A stretch of 11,401 nucleotides of DNA from an uncultured Bacilli bacterium (GTDB lineage: Bacteria; Bacillota_I; Bacilli_A; RF39; UBA660): contig CALVPL010000142.1 in assembly GCA_944351315.1 (NCBI GenBank), positions 1 through 11,401 on the forward strand, given 5' to 3'. A program made the position numbers and the translations under genes. Of the stretch, positions 1 through 7,700 are shown piece after piece (the first letter of the stretch is position 1; every line of letters starts with the position of its first letter). The notes beneath the pieces were generated by a model that did no database searches, was not told the DNA's origin, and saw only the letters and a program-made list of their open reading frames with translations.

Positions 1-356
1 TTCGTGTATATGTTTACTTAGAAGGACAAGACGTAGATAACTATGATTTTGCTCAATTAGGAAAACAAATTACTGTAAACTTCGGATTCACTAAAGAAAG
101 ATTTACTGAAGATGATGTGGATCATGATGGACCAAATACAGACATTACAGATCGCATTCTTTATTATGAAGCTGAAGGAACTATAGATGCAATTTCTAAT
201 CCAGCAATTACTTACAATGCTGCAAATAAACAATTCATTATTCCAGTATCAGTAAAAGAAACCTTTACATTCACTGATAATGGAGATCCAAAAACTGCAA
301 CATTTGAAGAAAATACTCCAGAGTTAAATAGTGATGATACTTGGACAATTGCTTAA
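1..356 (+). CDS. 3' end of a probable secreted, beta-rich protein (5' truncated)
   Basis: The reading frame starts at base 3, is open from the window edge, and runs 117 codons to TAA at 354-356. Internal ATGs such as 117 are not the start, because coding sequence clearly continues upstream of them. The first visible residues, RVYVYLEGQDVDNYDF followed by a short strand ending ITVNFGF, resemble the last strands of secreted TasA/SipW-cargo-like proteins of Gram-positives, which often end in a 'V-x-(I/V)-(W/Y)-LEG-x-D' strand. About 80 further residues follow, rich in Asp, Glu, Thr and Asn with alternating hydrophobics, suggesting another beta region. No LPXTG motif or membrane segment is visible in the tail. 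A signal peptide cannot be judged because the N-terminus is outside the window. The coding call is firm; the family is inference from one short motif. A perfect hairpin terminator follows 26 nt later, so this gene ends its own transcript. Confidence 0.6.
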   Translation, partial: RVYVYLEGQDVDNYDFAQLGKQITVNFGFTKERFTEDDVDHDGPNTDITDRILYYEAEGTIDAISNPAITYNAANKQFIIPVSVKETFTFTDNGDPKTATFEENTPELNSDDTWTIA

Positions 357-382
357 TTGTCAAGAATGTAAATTTATAAAGT

Positions 383-420
383 AAAAGAAACGATAAAGAT
401 TGACATCGTTTCTTTTTTTT
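383..420 (+). terminator. Rho-independent terminator of the upstream secreted-protein gene
   Basis: A perfect 12-bp inverted repeat pairs 383-394 with 405-416 (core GAAACGAT/ATCGTTTC) around a 10-nt loop, and the right arm runs into eight T's at 413-420. It lies 26 nt after the stop codon at 354-356. The -35 element of the next promoter (TTGACA, 400-405) lies in its loop and first right-arm base. Confidence 0.9.
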
Positions 421-428
421 GCTAAAGT
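400..428 (+). promoter_or_regulatory. Sigma-A promoter for the methyltransferase-rpoBC unit, nested in a terminator
   Basis: A perfect -35 TTGACA lies at 400-405. After a 17-nt spacer comes TAAAGT at 423-428 (4 of 6 matches to TATAAT), preceded by an extended TGC at 420-422. The spacer consists mostly of the right arm and T-tract of the preceding terminator. Transcription would start near 435, giving a leader of about 30 nt before the TTG start at 465. The layout matches the rpoB-proximal promoter at 1051-1079, which supports both calls. Confidence 0.72.
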
Positions 429-455
429 GGTTATAAGTTATTCTTTAGTTGGACT

Positions 456-462
456 GGTGATC
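456..462 (+). promoter_or_regulatory. Shine-Dalgarno site that sets the TTG start
   Basis: GGTGATC is a seven-base match to the 3' part of the AGGAGGTGATC consensus. Its GG ends 7 nt before the TTG at 465, a normal register. It supports TTG as the start over the first in-frame ATG, which would remove 14 conserved residues. Confidence 0.75.
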
Positions 463-464
463 TC

Positions 465-1061
465 TTGGAACATTATTTTACAAACAATCAAAATCTTCGC
501 AGCGAAATGCGGTCAATCGATTTTGAAAACAATGGAGTTGTTTTCACTTTTTTTAGTGATTTAGGGGTTTTTTCCAAAAATCATATTGACTATGGAAGCA
601 AGCTTTTAGTCGAAACAATTTTAAAACAGCAGCCAGTATGTCAAAACCTTTTAGATGTCGGTTGTGGATATGGATTCATTGGCATTGTTTTAGGAAAAAG
701 CTTAAACATTCCGGTAGATTTAATTGATGTCAACAAACGAGCCGTTCATCTAGCGACTAAAAATTTAGAACAAAATAAAGTAGAGGGGCGAGCCTACTTA
801 AGTGATATCTATAGTAATGTTACTGAAAAATACGATATGATAGTAACAAATCCACCAATCCGAGCTGGAAAAAAAGTGGTTTTACAAATTTTAAGGGAAG
901 CCAAAAATCATTTAAATTCAAATGGAACACTTTGGTTTGTAATTCGTAAAGATCAAGGAGTCAAAAGTATTATGAAAGAAATCTCAGATATATATATAAA
1001 TGAGGTGATTATAAAAGATAAAGGATTTTATATTGTTCGTGCGAAAACCGTTGACAACTAA
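465..1061 (+). CDS. Class I SAM-dependent RNA methyltransferase (YbxB/RsmC-like)
   Basis: A 198-aa protein starting at TTG, probably a 16S rRNA guanine-N2 methyltransferase or close relative of B. subtilis YbxB; RsmC itself modifies G1207. The N-terminus (EHYFTNNQN, then VVFTFFSDLGVFSKNHIDYG at about 26-44) matches the RsmC/YbxB entry region, which supports the TTG start. SAM motif I is LLDVGCGYGFIG at 62-73, the acidic ribose-binding residue is probably D88 in LIDVN, and the catalytic motif IV is NPP at 129-131. The length equals a single RsmC C-terminal domain; the duplicated N-terminal domain of E. coli RsmC is missing, as is usual in Bacillota. In Bacillus this gene lies between rplL and rpoB. 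Here it keeps rpoB on one side but has lost rplL on the other. Its last codons contain the -35 of a promoter for rpoB. The family call is firm; the exact rRNA target is inferred. Confidence 0.9.
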   Translation: MEHYFTNNQNLRSEMRSIDFENNGVVFTFFSDLGVFSKNHIDYGSKLLVETILKQQPVCQNLLDVGCGYGFIGIVLGKSLNIPVDLIDVNKRAVHLATKNLEQNKVEGRAYLSDIYSNVTEKYDMIVTNPPIRAGKKVVLQILREAKNHLNSNGTLWFVIRKDQGVKSIMKEISDIYINEVIIKDKGFYIVRAKTVDN

Positions 1062-1079
1062 TTATTTTATTGCTAAAAT
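1051..1079 (+). promoter_or_regulatory. Second sigma-A promoter, for rpoB, overlapping the methyltransferase stop codon
   Basis: TTGACA at 1051-1056 lies in the final Val-Asp-Asn codons. After a 17-nt spacer comes TAAAAT at 1074-1079 (5 of 6 matches), with an extended TGC at 1071-1073. Transcription would start near 1086 and leave a leader of about 69 nt before the GTG at 1155. That leader contains two TGACGT direct repeats (1090-1095 and 1106-1111) of unknown meaning. A promoter here would let rpoBC be expressed apart from the methyltransferase. Confidence 0.72.
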
Positions 1080-1143
1080 TATAAATTGGTGACGTGTTAG
1101 TTTTTTGACGTTAAAAAGAGTTTTCAAAAAATAGAAATTGGAT

Positions 1144-1150
1144 GGGGTGA
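1144..1150 (+). promoter_or_regulatory. Shine-Dalgarno site that sets the rpoB GTG start
   Basis: GGGGTGA ends its G-run 7 nt before GTG at 1155, the same register as the methyltransferase site. It decides for the GTG over the next in-frame ATG at 1224, which would remove the conserved RpoB N-terminus. Confidence 0.8.
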
Positions 1151-1154
1151 AATC

Positions 1155-4100
1155 GTGGCTTACAAATTAAAAAAATGTGGAGATTACAGAACTAGAAGAA
1201 GTTTTTCAAAAAGCAAAAATACGATGGAGTTAACAGATCTTTTGGAAGTTCAAAAGAAAAGTTTTCAAAAATTTTTAGAAGAAGGAATTCGTGAAGTATT
1301 TGACGAATTATTTCCTGTAGAAAGTTTTACCGGAAATGTTACCTTAGATTTTGGGGAATATTCATTTGATGAACCAAGATATTCTATTAAAGAAGCAAAA
1401 GAAAGAATGGTCAATTATGCAGCACCATTAAAGGTTCAAGCTCGTGTTTTTATTCATGAAACAGGTGAAGTAAAAGAACAAGAGATTTTCCTAGGGGATA
1501 TGCCTTTAATGACAGATTCAGGAACCTTTATCATTAATGGAGCTGAACGTGTTATTGTCTCTCAATTGGTTCGTAGTCCAAGTGTTTATTTTAAAAGAGA
1601 AATTGACAAAAATGGACGCCGTATTCTAAGTGGAGAAATGATTCCTAATAAAGGAACTTGGTTGGAATTTGAAACCGATGCAAGAGATGTAATATTTGTC
1701 CGTATTGATCGTACAAGAAAAGTACCAGTTACAACTTTCTTAAGAGCATTAGGTCTATCTAGTAATGAAGATATTATCAATGTTTTCGGGGAAAACGAGT
1801 ACATTTTAAATACCTTTGAAAAAGATAGTACTAAAAATACAGACGAAGCATTAATTGAAATCTATGAAAAATTACGTCCAGGAGAACCAGCAACACTAGA
1901 TTCAGCAAAAAACCAATTAATCATGCGTTTCTTTGATCATTTCCGTTATGATCTAGCTAAAGTAGGACGTTATAAATTTAATAAAAAATTAAATGTTCGC
2001 GATCGTTTAGTTGGCACAAAACTAGCTGAAGATATTAAAGATGAAGATGGAAATATCATCGTGGCAAAAGATACTGTTGTTACAAAAGAGTTATTAGAAA
2101 AAATGACGACAGTATTAAAAAATGGTTTTGGAATTCATAAAGTTTTAATTCATGAAGAATTAGACACTTATGATGAAGTTCAAGAAATTAAGGTATATGA
2201 TCCAAGTCATCCAGACAAAATTATACCTATTATCGGTGTGGTTGAAACTACCGAAGAACGTCGTTTAACAATTCCAGATGTGTATGCTTCAGTAAACTAT
2301 TATTTAAATTTACATGCAGGTATTGGTAGTACCGATGAAATCGATAATTTAGGAAATCGTCGTGTCAGACAAGTAGGAGAATTAATCGAAAAACAATTCC
2401 AAGTTGGAATGGCTAGAATGGAAAGAGTAATTCGCGAACGTATGACCACTCAAGAAGCAGAAGATATTACACCAAAATCTTTAATCAATATTCGCCCAGT
2501 AACGGCTGTATTAAAAGAATTCTTTGGATCTTCTCAACTTTCTAAATTCATGGATCAAATAAATCCAATCGCTGAATTAACAGATAAAAGACGTTTATCA
2601 AGTTTAGGACCAGGAGGACTTTCACGTGATCGTGCTGGAATGGATGTCCGCGACGTTAACGCGAGCCATTATGGTCGTATCTGTCCAATCGAATCTCCAG
2701 AAGGTCAAAACATTGGATTAATCACTTCTTTAGCAGGATATGCTAAAATTAATGAATATGGTTTCATTATGACACCATACCGTCGTGTAGTTAATGGTCA
2801 AGTTCAAATGGATGATGTTCATTATATGACTGCCGACGAAGAAACAGATTATTATATTTCACAAGCAAACATTGCTCTAGATGAAGAAAATAGAATTGTC
2901 GAAGATCAAGTAATCGTTCGTTATAATGGCGACAACGTGATGATTGGAAAAGATAAAGTAGATTTTGTCGATGTTTCACCAAGCCAAGTTGTTTCTATTA
3001 CTACAAGTTGTATTCCATTCTTGAACTACGACGATGCCAACCGTACATTAATGGGTTCAAACATGCAACGTCAAGCTGTGCCATTGCTAAAATCAGAAGC
3101 TCCAATTGTTGGAACTGGTGTAGAATGGGTAGCTGCAAAATATGCTGGAAGCAGTGTTGTTGCAAAAGCTGACGGAGTAGTAGATTATGCCGATGCTAAG
3201 AAAATTGTCGTATTAAATGCTAAAGGTAAAGACGTATATTATTTAGCCAATTTCGAAGGAAATAATGCCGGTGCTTGTACAAACCATGTTCCAGTTGTTC
3301 ATAAAGGCGATAAGGTTAAAGCTGGTCAAGTTATTGCCGATGGACCAAGTACAGATCATGGAGAACTAGCTTTAGGTAAAAATATGACAGTTGCTTTCAT
3401 GACTTACAATGGGTATAACTATGAAGATGCTGTTATTTTAAATGAACATTTAGTAAAAGACGATGTCTACACATCATTACATATTGAAACTTACGAAATT
3501 GAATGTCGTGATACAAAATTAGGACCAGAAGAAATCACTAGAGATATTCCAAACGTCGGAGAAGAAGCACGTAAAAACTTAGATTCTGAAGGAATTGTTC
3601 GAGTTGGAACGGAAGTAAAAGAAGGCGACATTTTAGTTGGTAAAGTTACCCCAAAAGGTGTTCAAGAATTAACCAGTGAAGAAAAATTGTTACATGCAAT
3701 TTTTGGTGAAAAAACTCGTGAAGTAAGAGATACTTCTTTACGTGTTGAACATGGAGCAGCCGGAATTGTTCATGATGTAAAAGTATATACAAAAGAAAAT
3801 AGTGATGAACTTCCAGCTGGTGTATTTAAAGTAATTCGTGTTTATATTATTCAAAAACGTAAAATTCAAGTCGGCGACAAGATGAGTGGTCGTCATGGTA
3901 ATAAAGGTGTTATTTCATTAGTTTTACCAGAAGAGGATATGCCTTACTTACCAGATGGTACCCCAGTAGATGTTATGTTAAATCCATTAGGTGTTCCATC
4001 ACGTATGAACATTGGCCAAATTCTAGAAGTTCACTTAGGAATGGCTGGTAAAAAATTAGGAGTTCACTATGCAACTCCAGTATTCGATGGAGCAAACCTA

Positions 4101-4784
4101 GACGATATTCATGAAGAAATGCGAGAAGCTGGTATGAGTGAAGACGGAAAAGTAACTTTATACAATGGACGTACAGGTGAACCATTCGAACACAAGATTA
4201 ATGTCGGTGTTATGTATATGGTTAAATTGCATCACATGGTAGACGATAAGTTACATGCAAGAGCAACAGGACCTTACTCATTAGTAACTCAACAACCTTT
4301 AGGTGGTAAAGCTCAATTTGGTGGCCAACGTTTCGGAGAAATGGAAGTTTGGGCATTATATGCTTATGGTGCAGCTCATGTATTACAAGAAATCTTAACA
4401 ATCAAGTCTGACGATGTCATCGGCCGTGTTAAAGTATATGAAGCTTTAGTAAAAGGTAAGACAGTAAATCAAGCAGGTGTACCAGAGTCATTTAGAGTAT
4501 TAATTAAAGAATTCCAAGCTTTAGGCTTAAATGTTCAAATTATCAACAACAACGATGAAGTATTAGATTTAAAAGAAATTGAAGCCGAAGAAGAAAAAGA
4601 AGATATTATTAAAATAGATGAAATTGATATGAAAAACGATGAATTAGAAACTTCTTTTGAAGAACCAGAGGAAGAAGAACCCTATGAAGAGGAAGAAGAT
4701 GAATTTGAAAGCGATAGTTTAGATGACCTAGAATTTCCAGGAGATATCGCTTTAGATGAAGACGAGGAGGGGGAAGATCTATGA
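1155..4784 (+). CDS. rpoB: DNA-directed RNA polymerase subunit beta
   Basis: RpoB, 1209 aa, forms one pincer of the RNA polymerase core and part of the active site. B. subtilis RpoB is 1193 aa, so this is near full family length with no large lineage insertions. Visible landmarks are QLVRSPSVYF in the N-terminal lobe; the rifamycin region from FFGSSQLSKF to about residue 523; PIESPEGQNIGL around 511-522; the catalytic GDKMSGRHGNKG with K909 and K917 (E. coli K1065 and K1073); and PLGGKAQFGGQRFGEMEVWAL near the C-terminus. Rifamycin-pocket residues are unusual: K464, I469, A473 and D477 replace E. coli Q513, N518, S522 and H526, while D516, N519, R529, S531 and L533 equivalents are kept. The last 73 residues (1137-1209) are extremely acidic, with 39 Asp or Glu. 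The start is GTG. The stop TGA at 4782-4784 overlaps the rpoC ATG by 4 bases, and the final codons double as the rpoC ribosome-binding site. Confidence 0.99.
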   Translation: MAYKLKKCGDYRTRRSFSKSKNTMELTDLLEVQKKSFQKFLEEGIREVFDELFPVESFTGNVTLDFGEYSFDEPRYSIKEAKERMVNYAAPLKVQARVFIHETGEVKEQEIFLGDMPLMTDSGTFIINGAERVIVSQLVRSPSVYFKREIDKNGRRILSGEMIPNKGTWLEFETDARDVIFVRIDRTRKVPVTTFLRALGLSSNEDIINVFGENEYILNTFEKDSTKNTDEALIEIYEKLRPGEPATLDSAKNQLIMRFFDHFRYDLAKVGRYKFNKKLNVRDRLVGTKLAEDIKDEDGNIIVAKDTVVTKELLEKMTTVLKNGFGIHKVLIHEELDTYDEVQEIKVYDPSHPDKIIPIIGVVETTEERRLTIPDVYASVNYYLNLHAGIGSTDEIDNLGNRRVRQVGELIEKQFQVGMARMERVIRERMTTQEAEDITPKSLINIRPVTAVLKEFFGSSQLSKFMDQINPIAELTDKRRLSSLGPGGLSRDRAGMDVRDVNASHYGRICPIESPEGQNIGLITSLAGYAKINEYGFIMTPYRRVVNGQVQMDDVHYMTADEETDYYISQANIALDEENRIVEDQVIVRYNGDNVMIGKDKVDFVDVSPSQVVSITTSCIPFLNYDDANRTLMGSNMQRQAVPLLKSEAPIVGTGVEWVAAKYAGSSVVAKADGVVDYADAKKIVVLNAKGKDVYYLANFEGNNAGACTNHVPVVHKGDKVKAGQVIADGPSTDHGELALGKNMTVAFMTYNGYNYEDAVILNEHLVKDDVYTSLHIETYEIECRDTKLGPEEITRDIPNVGEEARKNLDSEGIVRVGTEVKEGDILVGKVTPKGVQELTSEEKLLHAIFGEKTREVRDTSLRVEHGAAGIVHDVKVYTKENSDELPAGVFKVIRVYIIQKRKIQVGDKMSGRHGNKGVISLVLPEEDMPYLPDGTPVDVMLNPLGVPSRMNIGQILEVHLGMAGKKLGVHYATPVFDGANLDDIHEEMREAGMSEDGKVTLYNGRTGEPFEHKINVGVMYMVKLHHMVDDKLHARATGPYSLVTQQPLGGKAQFGGQRFGEMEVWALYAYGAAHVLQEILTIKSDDVIGRVKVYEALVKGKTVNQAGVPESFRVLIKEFQALGLNVQIINNNDEVLDLKEIEAEEEKEDIIKIDEIDMKNDELETSFEEPEEEEPYEEEEDEFESDSLDDLEFPGDIALDEDEEGEDL
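4765..4774 (+). promoter_or_regulatory. rpoC Shine-Dalgarno site inside the rpoB acidic tail
   Basis: AGGAGGGGGA lies within the final rpoB codons (…Asp-Glu-Glu-Gly-Glu…). Its G-run ends 7 nt before the rpoC ATG at 4781. Because rpoC starts in the rpoB stop codon (ATGA), this strong site allows ribosomes finishing rpoB to restart, keeping the two subunits balanced. Confidence 0.8.
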
Positions 4785-7700
4785 TCGAAGTAAATAATTT
4801 TAAAGGAATCAAAGTTGGACTAGCAAGTCCAGAACAAATTCGTTCTTGGTCATATGGAGAAGTAAAAAAGCCTGAGACGATTAACTATCGTACTTTAAAA
4901 CCAGAACGAGACGGATTATTCTGTGAAAAGATCTTCGGACCTACGAAAGATTATGAATGTTCTTGTGGAAAATACAAAAGATTACGTTATAAAAATGTAG
5001 TATGTGATCGATGTGGTGTAGAAGTAACAAAATCAAAAGTACGTCGTGAAAGGATGGGGCATATCGAATTAGCCTCTCCTTGCTCTCACATTTGGTTTTT
5101 TAAAGGTGTTCCATCTAAAATGGGTCTTGTACTAGATATGAGTCCAAGAGATCTAGAAGAAGTATTATATTTTGTAAGCTACGTTGTTTTAGATCCAGGT
5201 AGTGCACCATTAATGAAAAAACAAACTCTTTCAGATAAAGAGTATCGAGCTTATTATGAAAAATATGGTAGTAGCTTTAAAGTAGGCATGGGTGCTGAAG
5301 CAATTAAAACTCTTTTACAAGAAGTAGATATTGATAAAGAAGTAGAAGAATTACGTAAAGAATTAGAAAATGCTACAGGTCAAAAACGTATTCGTCTAGT
5401 AAAAAGATTAGATTGTCTTGTTGCTTTCCAAGAAAGTGGCAATCGCCCAGAATGGATGATTCTAGAAGCATTACCAGTTATTCCACCAGATCTTCGGCCA
5501 ATGATTCAACTTGATGGTGGAAGATTTGCAACAAGTGATTTAAATGATTTATATAGAAGAATCATTAATCGTAACAATCGTTTAAAAAAATTACTTGAAT
5601 TAGGTGCTCCAACAATTATCGTTCAAAACGAAAAAAGAATGCTTCAAGAAGCAGTAGACTCTTTACTTGATAATGGTCGTCGTGGAAGAAGTGTTCAAGG
5701 AGCTGGAAATCGTCCATTAAAAAGCTTATCTAGTATGTTAAAAGGAAAACAAGGACGTTTCCGTCAAAACTTATTAGGTAAACGTGTAGACTATTCAGGA
5801 CGAAGCGTTATCGTAGTTGGGCCAAATCTTAAAATGTATCAATGTGGTATTCCAAAAGATATGGCTCTAGAACTATTTAAACCTCATGTAATTCACGGTT
5901 TAGTAGAACGCGGTCTTGCTCATAATATTAAAGGTGCTAAAAAACTTATCGATACAAAAGACGATTGTGTTTGGGATGTAGTAGAAGATGTCATTACAGA
6001 ACATCCAGTAATGCTTAACCGTGCTCCAACTCTTCACCGTTTAGGTATTCAAGCATTCGAACCAAAATTAGTTGGTGGTAAAGCAATTCGTTTACACCCA
6101 TTAGTTTGTACTGGTTTTAATGCCGATTTCGATGGAGACCAAATGGCTGTCCACGTACCTCTTTCTGAAGAAGCTAAATCAGAAGCACGTATACTAATGC
6201 TTGGAGCTCAAAACATCTTAAATCCAAAAGATGGAAAACCAATCGTTACACCATCTCAAGATATGGTGTTAGGTAACTGCTATTTAACTCAAGAAAAAGC
6301 GGGAGAAGAACATGAAGGAAAAGTATATAAAGATCCAAATGAAGTATTAATGGCTTATGAAAGAAAAGAAATTACTCTTCATACAAGAATTGCTCTTCCA
6401 GCACGTTCATTTAAACATAAATTATTTACAGAAGAACAACTAGAACAATATTTAGTAACAACATGCGGTAAAATTATTTTTAATGAAATTTTACCAGATA
6501 GTTATCCTTATGTTAACGAACCAACTAAAGAAAATATTGAAGGAATTACTCCAGCAAAATTCTTCTTACCAATGGGAACAAATATTAAAGAAGCTATTGC
6601 AGCTATGCCATTAACAAAACCATTCGTTAAAGGAGATTTAGGAAAGATGATCGCTCAAGTCTTTAAACGTTATCATACAACTGAAACAAGTATTTTCTTG
6701 GATAAATTAAAAGACTTAGGATTTAAATATTCTACAATTGCTGGTATCACGGTTTCAGCAGCTGATATTGTTCCTTCTAAGACAAAAAATGAAGTAATTA
6801 AAGAATCCCAAGAATTAGTTGAAAAAGTAAATAAACAATTCAAACGTGGTATGATTACCGAAGAAGAACGTTACAATACAGTAATAGATATCTGGAATAA
6901 AGCAAACGATAAAATTAAAGAAGAATTAAAAGCAATCGCAAAAGACGATTTTGATAATCCATTGTTCATGATGATGAATTCAGGAGCTCGTGGATCTCTA
7001 TCAAACTTTGCTCAGTTAGCTGGTATGCGTGGTTTAATGGCGAAACCAGATGGATCAACGATTGAAATTCCAGTTACTTCAAACTTCTCAGAAGGTTTAA
7101 CAGTATCTGAATTCTTCTTATCAAGTCATGGTTCAAGAAAAGGTTCTGCCGATACAGCATTACGTACTGCAGACTCTGGATACTTAACTCGTCGTTTAGT
7201 TGAAGTTGTTCAAGACATTATCGTTAAAGAACATGATTGTGGTTCTATTCATGGAGTAGAAGTAACCGATTTAGTAAACGATAAAGATGGAAGTATTATT
7301 GAACCTCTTGCTGAACGTATCTTAGGTCGTTTCACTGCTCAAAAAGTAATCAATCCAACAACAAAAGAAGTGATTATTGATAAAGGTGAACAAATTACTG
7401 AAAATATTGTGAAGAAAATCACCGATGCAGGTATTAAAAGTGTTGAAATCCGTAGCATTTTAACATGTAAGACAGAAAATGGTGTTTGTCAAAAATGTTA
7501 TGGCCGTAACTTAGCAACTGGAAACGTTGTTGAAACTGGTGAAGCAGTAGGTATCATGGCTGCTCAATCCATTGGTGAACCAGGTACCCAACTTACCATG
7601 CGTACATTCCACTCAGGTGGTGTTGCTGGTGGAGACGATATCACTCAAGGGCTTCCACGTGTTGAAGAATTGTTTGAAGCTCGTAATCCAAAAGGAAAAG

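Noticed and set aside
1105..1133. TTGACG as a third promoter in the rpoB leader
   Set aside because: No acceptable -10 at 16-18 bp spacing (AAAATA is the best). The TTGACA at 1051 is far better.
1586..1804. Minus-strand open frames inside rpoB (also near 2791, 3973 and 4609) and inside the unknown gene (10889-11128)
   Set aside because: They lie wholly or almost wholly within confident plus-strand genes, have no ribosome-binding support that I see, and have compositions expected from antisense AT-rich coding DNA.
4779..4793. Possible use of TGA as tryptophan (code 4)
   Set aside because: Reading through the rpoB TGA would add only a few residues, so this site alone does not decide. But all tryptophans in the long intact genes are TGG, which a code-4 organism would not show.
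7614..7650. Extra glycine in the RpoC trigger-loop region (GGVAGGDDITQG)
   Set aside because: Length varies here among bacteria. Thermus also has one more residue than Bacillus, so it is not remarkable.
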